NCBI RefSeq assembly: GCF_000972495.1
Contig: NZ_LATM01000001.1
Location: 827,241 to 891,240, forward strand
Reading direction: 5' to 3'
Source: Hymenobacter terrenus
GTDB lineage: Bacteria > Bacteroidota > Bacteroidia > Cytophagales > Hymenobacteraceae
Length of the DNA stretch: 64,000 bases
This document shows, in pieces, positions 17,601 to 25,174 of the stretch. Positions within the stretch are counted from its first letter, which is position 1. Every line of letters begins with the position of its first letter. Under the pieces are notes generated by a model. It was not told where the DNA came from, did no database searches, and saw only the letters and a list, made by a program, of their open reading frames with translations. The translations under genes and the position numbers were made by a program.

Positions 17601-18446
17601 ATGGCCCAAACCGTAGTAGGCTTGTTCAACAGCGCTTCAGAAGCGCAGCAAGCCGTCCAGAAACTCATGTCCGCTGGCTTCGTGCAAAGCAATGTCGACG
17701 TAGCCGCCCAGGACGCTCAAAATGCCCAGCACCTGGCTGCCACCAACACCACGAACAACAATTCGGAAGATGGCATCGGCCAGTTTTTCAGCAACCTGTT
17801 TGGGGGTGATGACAACGACGACACCCGCGCCTACACCACCGCCACCCGCAGCGGCCGTTCGGTTGTGACGGTGCACGCTGCTTCGGCCGATGAGGCCGAG
17901 CGCGCCCGCGACATTCTCGATGATAATGGCGCCATCGATGTGCACGACCAGTCCTACAGCCAGGGCTATGCCGCCACCGGCGCTACCGCTGCCACGGGTG
18001 CTACTGCCACCACCGCCCACACCGGCACCGCGCAAAACACCCAGGCGCTGCCCATCATCGAAGAGAACCTCCAGGTTGGCAAGCGCGTGGAGCAAACCGG
18101 TGGGGCCCGCATCCGCAGCCGCATCATCGAAAAGCCCGTGGAGGAGCACATTCGCCTGCGTGAAGAGCACGTGAATGTGCAGCGCCGCGACGTGAACCGT
18201 CCCGCCACGGAAGCTGATTTTGCCGCTTTCAAAGAAGGTGAAATCAGCGTGACGGAATCGGCAGAGCGCGCCGTGGTGGCCAAAGAAGCCCACGTAGTAG
18301 GCGAGGTAACCGTCGGCAAAACGGCCACCGAGCGCGACGAAACCGTGCGCGGCACCGTGCGCAGCACCGATGTGCAAGTAGAGCAGCTCGGCGCCACCCA
18401 GACCCGTACCACGGTGAGCGACGATGACGACCTGACCAGCCACTAG
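17601..18446 (+). CDS. YflT-like stress domain fused to DUF2382
   Basis: A 281-residue protein. The N-terminus (AQTVVGLFNSASEAQQAVQKL, GFVQSNVDV) matches the general stress protein 17M/YflT-like domain, a ferredoxin-like fold. A low-complexity Ala/Thr/Gly linker spans about residues 115-150 (ATGATAATGATATTAHTG). The C-terminal half is DUF2382, starting LPIIEENLQVGKRVEQ and continuing EEHIRLREEHVNVQRRDV and VVAKEAHVVGEVTV. The same architecture is widespread in environmental bacteria and linked to desiccation or general stress. The leader (17540-17600) is pyrimidine-rich with no Shine-Dalgarno sequence. A strong terminator follows. Confidence 0.88.
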   Translation: MAQTVVGLFNSASEAQQAVQKLMSAGFVQSNVDVAAQDAQNAQHLAATNTTNNNSEDGIGQFFSNLFGGDDNDDTRAYTTATRSGRSVVTVHAASADEAERARDILDDNGAIDVHDQSYSQGYAATGATAATGATATTAHTGTAQNTQALPIIEENLQVGKRVEQTGGARIRSRIIEKPVEEHIRLREEHVNVQRRDVNRPATEADFAAFKEGEISVTESAERAVVAKEAHVVGEVTVGKTATERDETVRGTVRSTDVQVEQLGATQTRTTVSDDDDLTSH

Positions 18447-18475
18447 TCAGTGGTATAATCCACTGATAGAACGGA

Positions 18476-18520
18476 CGTCCTGCTCAGCAAGATTGTTCTG
18501 CTGAGCAGGACGTTCTTTTT
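18476..18520 (+). terminator. Intrinsic terminator after the DUF2382 pair
   Basis: A 14-bp stem (cgtcctgctcagca at 18476-18489 with tgctgagcaggacg at 18499-18512) is followed by tTcTTTTT. It ends the stress-gene transcript 30 bases after its stop codon and faces the convergent permease gene. Confidence 0.88.
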
Positions 18521-18553
18521 GTGCCTCGCTACGCTATTTATAACCTGGCTAGC

Positions 18554-20023
18554 TTATACGCCAGCCGTCGGGGGGGCTTCTGCTGCTTGCGCCAGGCGCA
18601 TCTTGCTGTGTTTCTTGCCGTAGCCGAAGTAAATGACCATGCCCAGCGCCAGCCACGCTATCAGCCGCAACCACGTTTCCCAAGGCAGCGAAGCCATCAT
18701 CAATAAGCACACGATGATACCCAGAATGGGCACGACGGGCACCCACGGCGTGCGGAAGCTGCGGGGCGCATCGGGATTGGTACGGCGCATAATCATGACG
18801 CCGAGGCAAACCATCACGAAAGCGAGTAGCGTGCCAATACTGGTCATTTCGCCCACTACCGCGATGGGCACGAAGCCAGCAAACAGCGCAATGAAGGCCC
18901 CCAGCAGCAAGCTGGACTGGAACGGCGTATTAAAGCGCGGATGAATCCGGGAGAATACCGGCGGCAGCAGCCCGTCTTTCGACATCGAGAAAAACACCCG
19001 CGACTGCCCCAGCAAATCCACCAGAATCACCGAGGTATAGCCCACCAGAATGGCCAGAATCACGGCCGAGCTGAGCCAGGCGTAAGGCGTTTTTTCGATG
19101 GCAATGGCCACCGGAGCAGCGCTGTTTTTAAACTCCGTGTAGTTGGCCAGCCCTGTGAGGACATGCCCGAACAGCACGAACAGCACCGTACACACCGCCA
19201 GCGAGCCCAGGATGCCAACGGGCATGTTGCGCTGCGGATTCTTGGTTTCCTGCGCCATCGTGGCCACAATGTCGAAGCCGATGAATACGAAGAAAATGAC
19301 GCCCGCTCCGCGCAAAATCCCGCTTAGCCCAAACTCTCCGAAGTTGCCCGTATTGGCCGGAATGTAGGGTTGGTAATTGGCCGGGTCGATGTATTGCCAA
19401 CCCAGCGCGATAAATACCAACACCACCGCCACCTTCAGGGCCACCACTAGCGCATTGAACCACGCCGAGCCCTTGGTGCCCCGCGTGACGATGGCCGTAA
19501 TAGCCAGCACGATGAGCATGGCCGGCACGTTCACAATACCCGACACCGTGGAGCCATCGGCCAGCGTGGCCGTTTCGAATGGCGACATCACCAGCCGGGC
19601 CGGAATGTGCAGCCCGTACTTGCCCAGAAATTTGATGAGGTACTGCGACCAGCTAATGGCCACCGTGGCCGCGCCCACCGAGTATTCCAGCACCAAATCC
19701 CAACCAATTATCCAGGCAAACAGCTCGCCCATCGTGGCGTAGGAGTAGGTGTAGGCACTGCCCGAAACGGGCACCAGCGCCGCAAATTCGGCGTAGCACA
19801 GTGCTGAGAAAGCACAGCCCACGGCCGCCACCACGAAGGAGAGTGTCACGGCCGGCCCGGCATTGTTCGCCGCCGCAATGCCCGTCAACGAAAACAACCC
19901 TGCCCCAATAATAACGCCGATGCCAATGGCAATCAGGCTGATGCCGTTGAGGCTGCGCTTGAGGGTATTGGCCCCCGTTTCGGCGGCTTCAGCGCGAAGC
20001 AGCTCTAGTGATTTTTTAAGCAT
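18554..20023 (-). CDS. APC superfamily amino acid permease (cationic amino acid transporter type)
   Basis: A 489-residue inner-membrane transporter with about 12 hydrophobic segments. The start at 20023 (MLKKSLELLRAEAAE) is preferred to the longer frame. The cytoplasmic N-terminus leads into the APC signature IAIGIGVIIGAGLFSLTG, where the unwound TM1 GxG binds the amino acid backbone. ALCYAEFAALVPVSGSAYTYSY (two parts) and IFFVFIGFDIVATMAQETKNPQ fit the CAT subgroup. The tail ends in a soluble stretch (KKHSKMRLAQAAEAPP). It lies 86 bases downstream of the LLM monooxygenase on the same strand and may be the last gene of that operon. Confidence 0.92.
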   Translation of the reverse strand: MLKKSLELLRAEAAETGANTLKRSLNGISLIAIGIGVIIGAGLFSLTGIAAANNAGPAVTLSFVVAAVGCAFSALCYAEFAALVPVSGSAYTYSYATMGELFAWIIGWDLVLEYSVGAATVAISWSQYLIKFLGKYGLHIPARLVMSPFETATLADGSTVSGIVNVPAMLIVLAITAIVTRGTKGSAWFNALVVALKVAVVLVFIALGWQYIDPANYQPYIPANTGNFGEFGLSGILRGAGVIFFVFIGFDIVATMAQETKNPQRNMPVGILGSLAVCTVLFVLFGHVLTGLANYTEFKNSAAPVAIAIEKTPYAWLSSAVILAILVGYTSVILVDLLGQSRVFFSMSKDGLLPPVFSRIHPRFNTPFQSSLLLGAFIALFAGFVPIAVVGEMTSIGTLLAFVMVCLGVMIMRRTNPDAPRSFRTPWVPVVPILGIIVCLLMMASLPWETWLRLIAWLALGMVIYFGYGKKHSKMRLAQAAEAPPTAGV

Positions 20024-20109
20024 GAATGATTGGACGCGCCGTTCGGGCACGCTAAATAGAAGTGCGCGAACGCACAAAAAATAACCCTGACCGTTTCGTA
20101 AGTCAGGAA

Positions 20110-21129
20110 CTACGCCAGCACCTGAATCACCGACTCCGAGAACCGCTCCATCTCCTCCAACTGCGGGCTGGCTTGGAGCAGAAAGAAGTCCACGCCCACT
20201 GCTTCAAACGCGCCAATCCTGTCCTGAATCTGGGCGGGCGTGCCGGTGAGGCCGGTGCGCAGCCCGCGGTTCGATACCGAATAGTCGTGCAGCGACACTT
20301 GCTGCTCCAGCTGCGTGCCGGCTAGCCACTGCTGGTAGTTGTCGTAGCCAGCGGCCGAAGACTTCACGTTGGTGATGCGGTCCAGCTCCTGCTGCACGGC
20401 CTGCTCGGTGTCGCGCACGATGGTGTAGCCGGCCACGCCGAATTTCATGGGCGGCAGGCCTTTCTGCTCGCGGCGGCGGCGCATGTCGGCAATACGGGTT
20501 CCGATTTGCTCGGGCGAGTCGCCGTGCATCACGTAGCCGTCGCACTGCGTGGAGATGAGGTCTTTGGCCGCTTCCGACTCGCCACCGGCGTAGAGGAACG
20601 GGGCCTTGGCGGGCTTGGGTTGCAGCACGTTATCGGCCACCTGGTAGTACTTGCCGTCGTAGCTGAAATGGTCCTGCTTCCACACGTTGGTCACCACGTC
20701 GAGCCATTCGCGGGTGCGGGCGTACCGGTCGTCGTGCTGCTCGAAGTGCAGGCCGTACTTGGTGGCTTCGTCGCGCCACCACGAGGACACCACGTTGAGT
20801 GACAGCCGGCCCGGCGCAATCAGGTCGATGTTGGCGGCTTGCTTGGCCAGCAGCGCGGGGTTGTGGAAGGTGGGGCGCACGGCCACCATTATTTCCAGTT
20901 GCTCGGTCACGGCGGCCAGCGCGGCGGCTGTGCTCCAGGCTTCCAACGACGGGGCTTCCGTGCCCTTGATGTCATTCAGGTACAGCTCCGCGATGAGCGT
21001 GAGGTCGTAGCCCAGCGCCTCGCTGCGCTGCGCCAGCTTCTTGACGTAGCTCCAGTCGGTGGGCATCTGCTCGTCTTCCACGTTGCGCAGCCAGCCTCCA
21101 AAAATGGGCATCCAGTATCCGAATTTCAT
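20110..21129 (-). CDS. LLM-class flavin-dependent monooxygenase, SfnG-like
   Basis: A 339-residue TIM-barrel enzyme of the bacterial luciferase-like family that uses reduced FMN and oxygen. The N-terminus FGYWMPIFGGWLRNVEDEQM and the stretches TLIAELYLNDIKG, MVAVRPTFHNPALLAKQAAN and LSLNVVSSWWRDEA recall the dimethylsulfone monooxygenase SfnG and related sulfonate monooxygenases such as SsuD. YAGGESEAAKDLI is a further family block. The exact substrate is uncertain; an organosulfur compound is plausible. It is 11 bases from the small DUF gene and in line with an MDR oxidoreductase and an ATP-grasp ligase. No flavin reductase gene is seen nearby, so reduced flavin must come from elsewhere. Confidence 0.82.
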   Translation of the reverse strand: MKFGYWMPIFGGWLRNVEDEQMPTDWSYVKKLAQRSEALGYDLTLIAELYLNDIKGTEAPSLEAWSTAAALAAVTEQLEIMVAVRPTFHNPALLAKQAANIDLIAPGRLSLNVVSSWWRDEATKYGLHFEQHDDRYARTREWLDVVTNVWKQDHFSYDGKYYQVADNVLQPKPAKAPFLYAGGESEAAKDLISTQCDGYVMHGDSPEQIGTRIADMRRRREQKGLPPMKFGVAGYTIVRDTEQAVQQELDRITNVKSSAAGYDNYQQWLAGTQLEQQVSLHDYSVSNRGLRTGLTGTPAQIQDRIGAFEAVGVDFFLLQASPQLEEMERFSESVIQVLA

Positions 21130-21140
21130 GTTTAGTTAAG

Positions 21141-21578
21141 TTAAATGGCCGTAGAATTGCCGTTTCGTATATTGTTAATTAGGTCCACTACTTGCGCCGA
21201 AACTGCGACCGGACAGCCCCAGTAATCGAAAATCCCGCCTTCTTTGGAGTTCTGTCCACAGGTGACGAAAACGCCGGTCCCGATTTCCGTCTTGATGAGC
21301 GTAGCCAACCAGCCCACAAACCCACTATTGTCAAGTCCGGGCGGAAAATGAAACCGAAATAGGGTGAAGGGCTCCTCCGATGCCGCGGTGGCCGGGACCA
21401 GGTAACTCCACACCTCATCGTCCCGAACGATTGCCAGCGCGTCGGCCACGACCCGGAATTCCGCCAGCGGCACCTCTTCAAACGAATACGGGACGGCATA
21501 TAGCTTGAATTTGGCGGCCCGGATAACCTCCCGAAGTCTTACGCTGGTTTGTTCGGGTGTGTCTGCGCTTATGTACAT
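21141..21578 (-). CDS. Small conserved protein, possibly DUF6196
   Basis: A 145-residue soluble protein when started at the ATG ending at 21578 (MYISADTPEQTSVRLREVIRAA); the frame also extends 19 codons upstream. The pattern, an N-terminal TPEQT helix, then KLYAVPYSFEEVPLAEF, DDEVWSYLVPA, and a closing YWGCPVAVSAQVVDLI, resembles proteins annotated DUF6196. I am not certain of the family. It has a conserved-looking CGQNSKEGGIFDYWGC block with two cysteines. It sits between the MDR and LLM genes of a minus-strand operon with short spacers, so a helper role in that pathway is possible. Confidence 0.7.
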   Translation of the reverse strand: MYISADTPEQTSVRLREVIRAAKFKLYAVPYSFEEVPLAEFRVVADALAIVRDDEVWSYLVPATAASEEPFTLFRFHFPPGLDNSGFVGWLATLIKTEIGTGVFVTCGQNSKEGGIFDYWGCPVAVSAQVVDLINNIRNGNSTAI

Positions 21579-21650
21579 AGAGGACGTTTGTAGAAGAGGT
21601 TCAGCTAATCCGGCCGTCAGTTTCGGCGGTGCCACGCTCCGCGTTCCAGG

Positions 21651-22664
21651 TTAGAGGGCGATGCAAACCTTACCGAAGTGCCGTCCTTCGCTCAGGTGCG
21701 TGAAGGCTTCTTTGAATTCGGCAAAGGGAAATACTCGGTCGATGACGGGATGTAGCTGGGCGCTGGCAATGTCCCGGTTCAGGTTCTGGAACATGGCGGT
21801 CGAACCGACTTCGATGCCTTGCAAGCGGATGTGCTTGCCCATGATTTTCTCGGTATTGATTTCGCCTTTTATACCTTCGATGAGACCAATCAGCGAAATG
21901 GTACCCGCCACCGCTACTGCTTCGATGGACTTATTGATGTTGGTAGCCCCAACCACCTCCACCACGTGGTTTACGCCCCGCCCGTTGGTGAGGTCCAGCA
22001 CTTGCCGGGGCCAATCCGGCGTGGTAACGTAGTTGATACGGTGCCGGGCCCCAAGTTGCGCCACCCGGCTCAGCTTCTCGTCGCTGCTCGAAATCACAAT
22101 GACTTCGGCCCCGGAGAGCAGCGCGAACTGCAACGAAAACAGGGAGATACCGCCCGTTCCCTGAATAAGCACGGTGTCGCCGGCTTTGATAGTGCCCTCC
22201 TCAATCAGGCCATGCCAGGCGGTGAGCGCAGCGCAAGGCAGCGTAGCCGCTTCTTCGTAGCTCAGGTAGGCGGGGACGGCAATTACATCGCCCTCCCCTA
22301 GCACGGCGTACTCCGTCAAAAACCCGTCGAAGCTGGCGCCACCGGGGGCCCGCAGCAAGCCTTCGGGTACCAAGCGGCCACTAATCCAGTTGGGTAAGAA
22401 TAACCCCGCCACCCGGTCGCCGGTCTGGACCCGCGTCACGGCAGCACCTACTTCCACCACTTCGCCGGCCCCGTCCGAAACCGGAATTCGCCCGGTGGGC
22501 GGTTTCCAGCGGTCGAACCCATTGACGACGAGCAAGTCGCGGTAATTGAGCGAAACGGCCCGCACTCGCACCCGAATCTGGTTGGGAGCCAGTGCTTCGG
22601 GGGCGCGCTGCACCATTCGCAGGGAATCAATGCCGTAGCCTTCCCCTATTTCGACAACGTTCAT
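21651..22664 (-). CDS. MDR-superfamily NAD(P)-dependent oxidoreductase
   Basis: A 337-residue medium-chain dehydrogenase/reductase, annotated in relatives as zinc-dependent alcohol dehydrogenase or quinone oxidoreductase. The GroES-like N-terminal half has VSLNYRDLLVVNGF and PVSDGAGEVVEVG. The cofactor half has LIQGTGGISLFSLQFALLSG with the nucleotide-binding glycine motif, then VVEVVGATNINKSIEAV. The cysteines of the structural zinc loop are absent. Its ATG overlaps the stop of the ATP-grasp gene by four bases (ATGA), strong evidence of translational coupling. It could reduce or oxidise an intermediate of the pathway encoded by this operon. Confidence 0.9.
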   Translation of the reverse strand: MNVVEIGEGYGIDSLRMVQRAPEALAPNQIRVRVRAVSLNYRDLLVVNGFDRWKPPTGRIPVSDGAGEVVEVGAAVTRVQTGDRVAGLFLPNWISGRLVPEGLLRAPGGASFDGFLTEYAVLGEGDVIAVPAYLSYEEAATLPCAALTAWHGLIEEGTIKAGDTVLIQGTGGISLFSLQFALLSGAEVIVISSSDEKLSRVAQLGARHRINYVTTPDWPRQVLDLTNGRGVNHVVEVVGATNINKSIEAVAVAGTISLIGLIEGIKGEINTEKIMGKHIRLQGIEVGSTAMFQNLNRDIASAQLHPVIDRVFPFAEFKEAFTHLSEGRHFGKVCIAL

Positions 22665-23632
22665 ACTAATTCAGCAACGGGCTGGAGCTGCGCTTCGAGG
22701 TAGTCTACGAAGCGGGCGTAAGGGTCGAAACCGACCACGTTCACAGCATCGGCCACAAAGTTCGACAGCGCGTTGATGTCGTAGAACAGCACGTCGCCGG
22801 TGCGGTCGTCGATGAGGTACTCGATGCCGCCCACGTCGATTTTGGCGGCGGCTACGATGCGCTCCACCGCGGCAATCACCTCGGCTGGCGGCGTGAAGGC
22901 TTCTACTTGAATACCTTTTTTCGGGGCCTCGGTCAGGCAAAATTCCGCCGTTTGCTCCTCGGGAATCTGACAGATCTCGGCCGGGCACAGGTTGAAGCTT
23001 TCGCCGGTGGTATACACCTTCATGGCGTAGAGAAACCGGCCGTCCAGCGTTTCCACGCGGTGGATGTTGCCGCCGCGGGGCGTCACGTACTCCTGCACCA
23101 GGGCGGTTTGGTCGATGCCGAGGTCAATCTGGTTGGCGTCCACGGCCGCTTGCAGGCCCTCCAGCGTGTCGAACCGGATGATGCCCGCCCCACTGCCGCC
23201 AATGTTCACCTTCACCACGATGGGGAAGCGCAGCTCCCGGGCCGCGTCCACCGCCCGCGAGGCGTGGTTGATGACCCGCGAAGCCGGATACTTCAGCCCC
23301 AGCGACTCAAACAGCGACAGTTGCCGCGCCTTATTGGTTTCAATAGCGGTAGCCGCCGAACCGTTGATGATGCGCGTGCCGATGCGTTCGAGGTGAGTGG
23401 CGTAGCCCGCCGTGTGGAAAATGCCCTGCCCGTGCCCACGCAGGTAGGCCGAGGAACTCATGCGGTTCACCACGAGGCTGTAGCGGCTTTCCTTTTCCGA
23501 GGGGTTGAAGAGATGGTGGGCGGCGTCGATTTTCTCGTAAGGCAGCCCGCGGCGGTCCAGCTCAGCGAACAGCGGCTTGAACCATTCAGGATGCTCGAAA
23601 TAAATACCAATGGGCTTTTGCGGAGATGACAT
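22661..23632 (-). CDS. ATP-grasp ligase, RimK/glutathione synthetase-like
   Basis: A 323-residue ATP-grasp enzyme; such enzymes join a carboxylate to an amine or thiol through an acyl phosphate. The start at 23632 (MSSPQKPIGIYFEHPEW) is preferred to an ATG 12 codons upstream. The preATP-grasp domain has LPYEKIDAAHHLFNPSE. The ATP-binding core has FPIVVKVNIGGSGAGIIRF (Lys and glycine-rich loop), ALVQEYVTP, and the metal-binding end VLFYDINALSNF with Asp and Asn. It is the first gene of the operon ligase, MDR, small DUF protein, LLM monooxygenase, perhaps permease. The substrate is unknown. Nothing in the sequence identifies it as glutathione synthase itself. Confidence 0.85.
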   Translation of the reverse strand: MSSPQKPIGIYFEHPEWFKPLFAELDRRGLPYEKIDAAHHLFNPSEKESRYSLVVNRMSSSAYLRGHGQGIFHTAGYATHLERIGTRIINGSAATAIETNKARQLSLFESLGLKYPASRVINHASRAVDAARELRFPIVVKVNIGGSGAGIIRFDTLEGLQAAVDANQIDLGIDQTALVQEYVTPRGGNIHRVETLDGRFLYAMKVYTTGESFNLCPAEICQIPEEQTAEFCLTEAPKKGIQVEAFTPPAEVIAAVERIVAAAKIDVGGIEYLIDDRTGDVLFYDINALSNFVADAVNVVGFDPYARFVDYLEAQLQPVAELV

Positions 23633-24212
23633 AAACTTGATTTTGGAACGAATTGAGTAAGACAACAAATCAGCCGTAGAATTGGCGACCGCAGGTGCTG
23701 ATATTGTGTTGGACAGGGCCTGTGATAAAGTGATAGTCCAATGATAAAACAGTAGCCGAATGGCGCGGACGCCGAAACCGCTCCTGTCTCTACACGTTGC
23801 GGCGCTGCTGCCGACAAACCCACGAAACGACTATCAGTAAAAAGGAAGCTTACTCCCTACCGACCCGAATAATCAGCGCGAAACCTATGCCCAACAACAA
23901 CAGCCCGCAACGGCCAGACGGACGCAGAGCGGCCGGGCGGTGAAAGCAGTTAGCGGAGCAATTAGGTTATTGGCAGCGTCCACGGCAACTTGTTTTTATA
24001 TTAGCAGGACTTGGCACCGTGCCCGCAATTGCGGGGGGTTGCCGACGCTTCATTGAGCCTGTCTCTCAGCGCCTCTGTATAAAAACAATCCTTTGGGGAG
24101 AAAGAATTGATGGGTCAAAGGTAAGAACGGACGGTTAATGTCAATGCCTGCCCAGGGTTCGTCCGAATGGAAAATGAAGCTCCGCAGCCCCGGCTTGCAG
24201 ATGCCACCCGCC
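23633..24212. other. Long intergenic region upstream of the ATP-grasp operon
   Basis: About 580 bases with no convincing gene on either strand. It separates the ATP-grasp operon from the terminator of the M48 gene, so any control element of the operon should lie in its left part (about 23633-23800). I see no recognisable riboswitch or repeat. Confidence 0.45.
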
Positions 24213-24214
24213 AC

Positions 24215-24247
24215 AAACAAAAAGAACGTCGTGCGGGCACGACGTTC
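24215..24247 (-). terminator. Intrinsic terminator of the M48 peptidase gene
   Basis: On the minus strand, an 11-bp stem (24224-24234 with 24237-24247, gaacgtcgtgc/gcacgacgttc) with a 2-base loop is followed by a T-run (complement of 24215-24223). It lies about 35 bases past the M48 stop codon. Confidence 0.85.
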
Positions 24248-24282
24248 TTCCTTGATTCAGTAAAGGTTGATTCCGAGCTGGT

Positions 24283-25074
24283 CTATACCTTTTTAAAGCC
24301 ATCCTTAGCAGCTTTGTCTTCGATGGTCTTCATGCGCTTCTCGGTGTCCGGGTGTGAGGAAAACAGTTGTTGCATCTTGTCACTCTTGGCGCCGCCGGCT
24401 TGTTCGGCGGCCACCAGCTTGCCGAAGGCCGAAGCCAGGGCGTAGGGGTTTTTGCCCTGCTTCTTGAGCAACTCGTAGCCGAAGGCATCGGCGGCACTTT
24501 CCTGGCTGCGCGAAAATGTAGCGGTGGTCAGGGCCTGGCCCACGGCGCCGAGACGCGAATTGCTGAGCGCGCCGGCCGTGCCACCCTGCGACGACGCGCC
24601 CTCTTTGGCGGCCGACGTGAGCAGCGCCGTCTTCATGGCGTCCTTGGAGTCGTGGTTTTTTACGTGACCAATCTCGTGGCCAATTACACCGAGCACCTCG
24701 TCGTCGGTCATGGCCTGCATCAGGCCGGCGCATACGCGCACGCTGCCGTCGGCGCAGGCAAAGGCATTGATGTCGCGCACCTCGTACACCTTGTAGTTGA
24801 GGCTGAGCCCCTCATACATCTTGAGGTTGGCCGTGATTTTTTCGAGGCGCTTGGTGAGCGGCGACGAGGCCGGCGCTACGGGGTTGTTGGTGTCGGACCA
24901 GGTCACGAACTGTTTGGTTTCGGCTACCACTTGCTCATCGGAAAGAGTGGCGGCCTTGACCGCTTTCACTCCCGCCCCAAGGCTGCTGGTGTTGAGCTTG
25001 AACTGGGCAAAAGCTGGAGATGACGCAGCGGTTAGCACGGCCGCCGCCAATAAGGTTAGGAAAGGTTGACGCAT
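24283..25074 (-). CDS. Exported M48 family zinc metalloprotease (LoiP/BepA-type)
   Basis: A 263-residue protease. The ATG ending at 25074 starts a signal peptide (MRQPFLTLLAAAVLTAASSPAFAQ). The zinc motif HEIGH is at residues 123-127, and the third ligand is probably the Glu in SQESAADAFG. The C-terminal SSHPDTEKRMKTI is the usual family closing motif (SSHPxxxxRI). Proteins of this type act in the periplasm on damaged or misassembled outer-membrane proteins; no TPR tail is present, so it resembles LoiP more than BepA. It stands alone with its own terminator. Confidence 0.92.
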   Translation of the reverse strand: MRQPFLTLLAAAVLTAASSPAFAQFKLNTSSLGAGVKAVKAATLSDEQVVAETKQFVTWSDTNNPVAPASSPLTKRLEKITANLKMYEGLSLNYKVYEVRDINAFACADGSVRVCAGLMQAMTDDEVLGVIGHEIGHVKNHDSKDAMKTALLTSAAKEGASSQGGTAGALSNSRLGAVGQALTTATFSRSQESAADAFGYELLKKQGKNPYALASAFGKLVAAEQAGGAKSDKMQQLFSSHPDTEKRMKTIEDKAAKDGFKKV

Positions 25075-25174
25075 AAAAGAAGCAAAGTGAAAAAAAATAT
25101 TGGGCAAATGTAAGTAGCCCTACATCACTCTGCCTAACCTTCTGCTTCCAATTCCACCACACCAAGCCGGCTTA

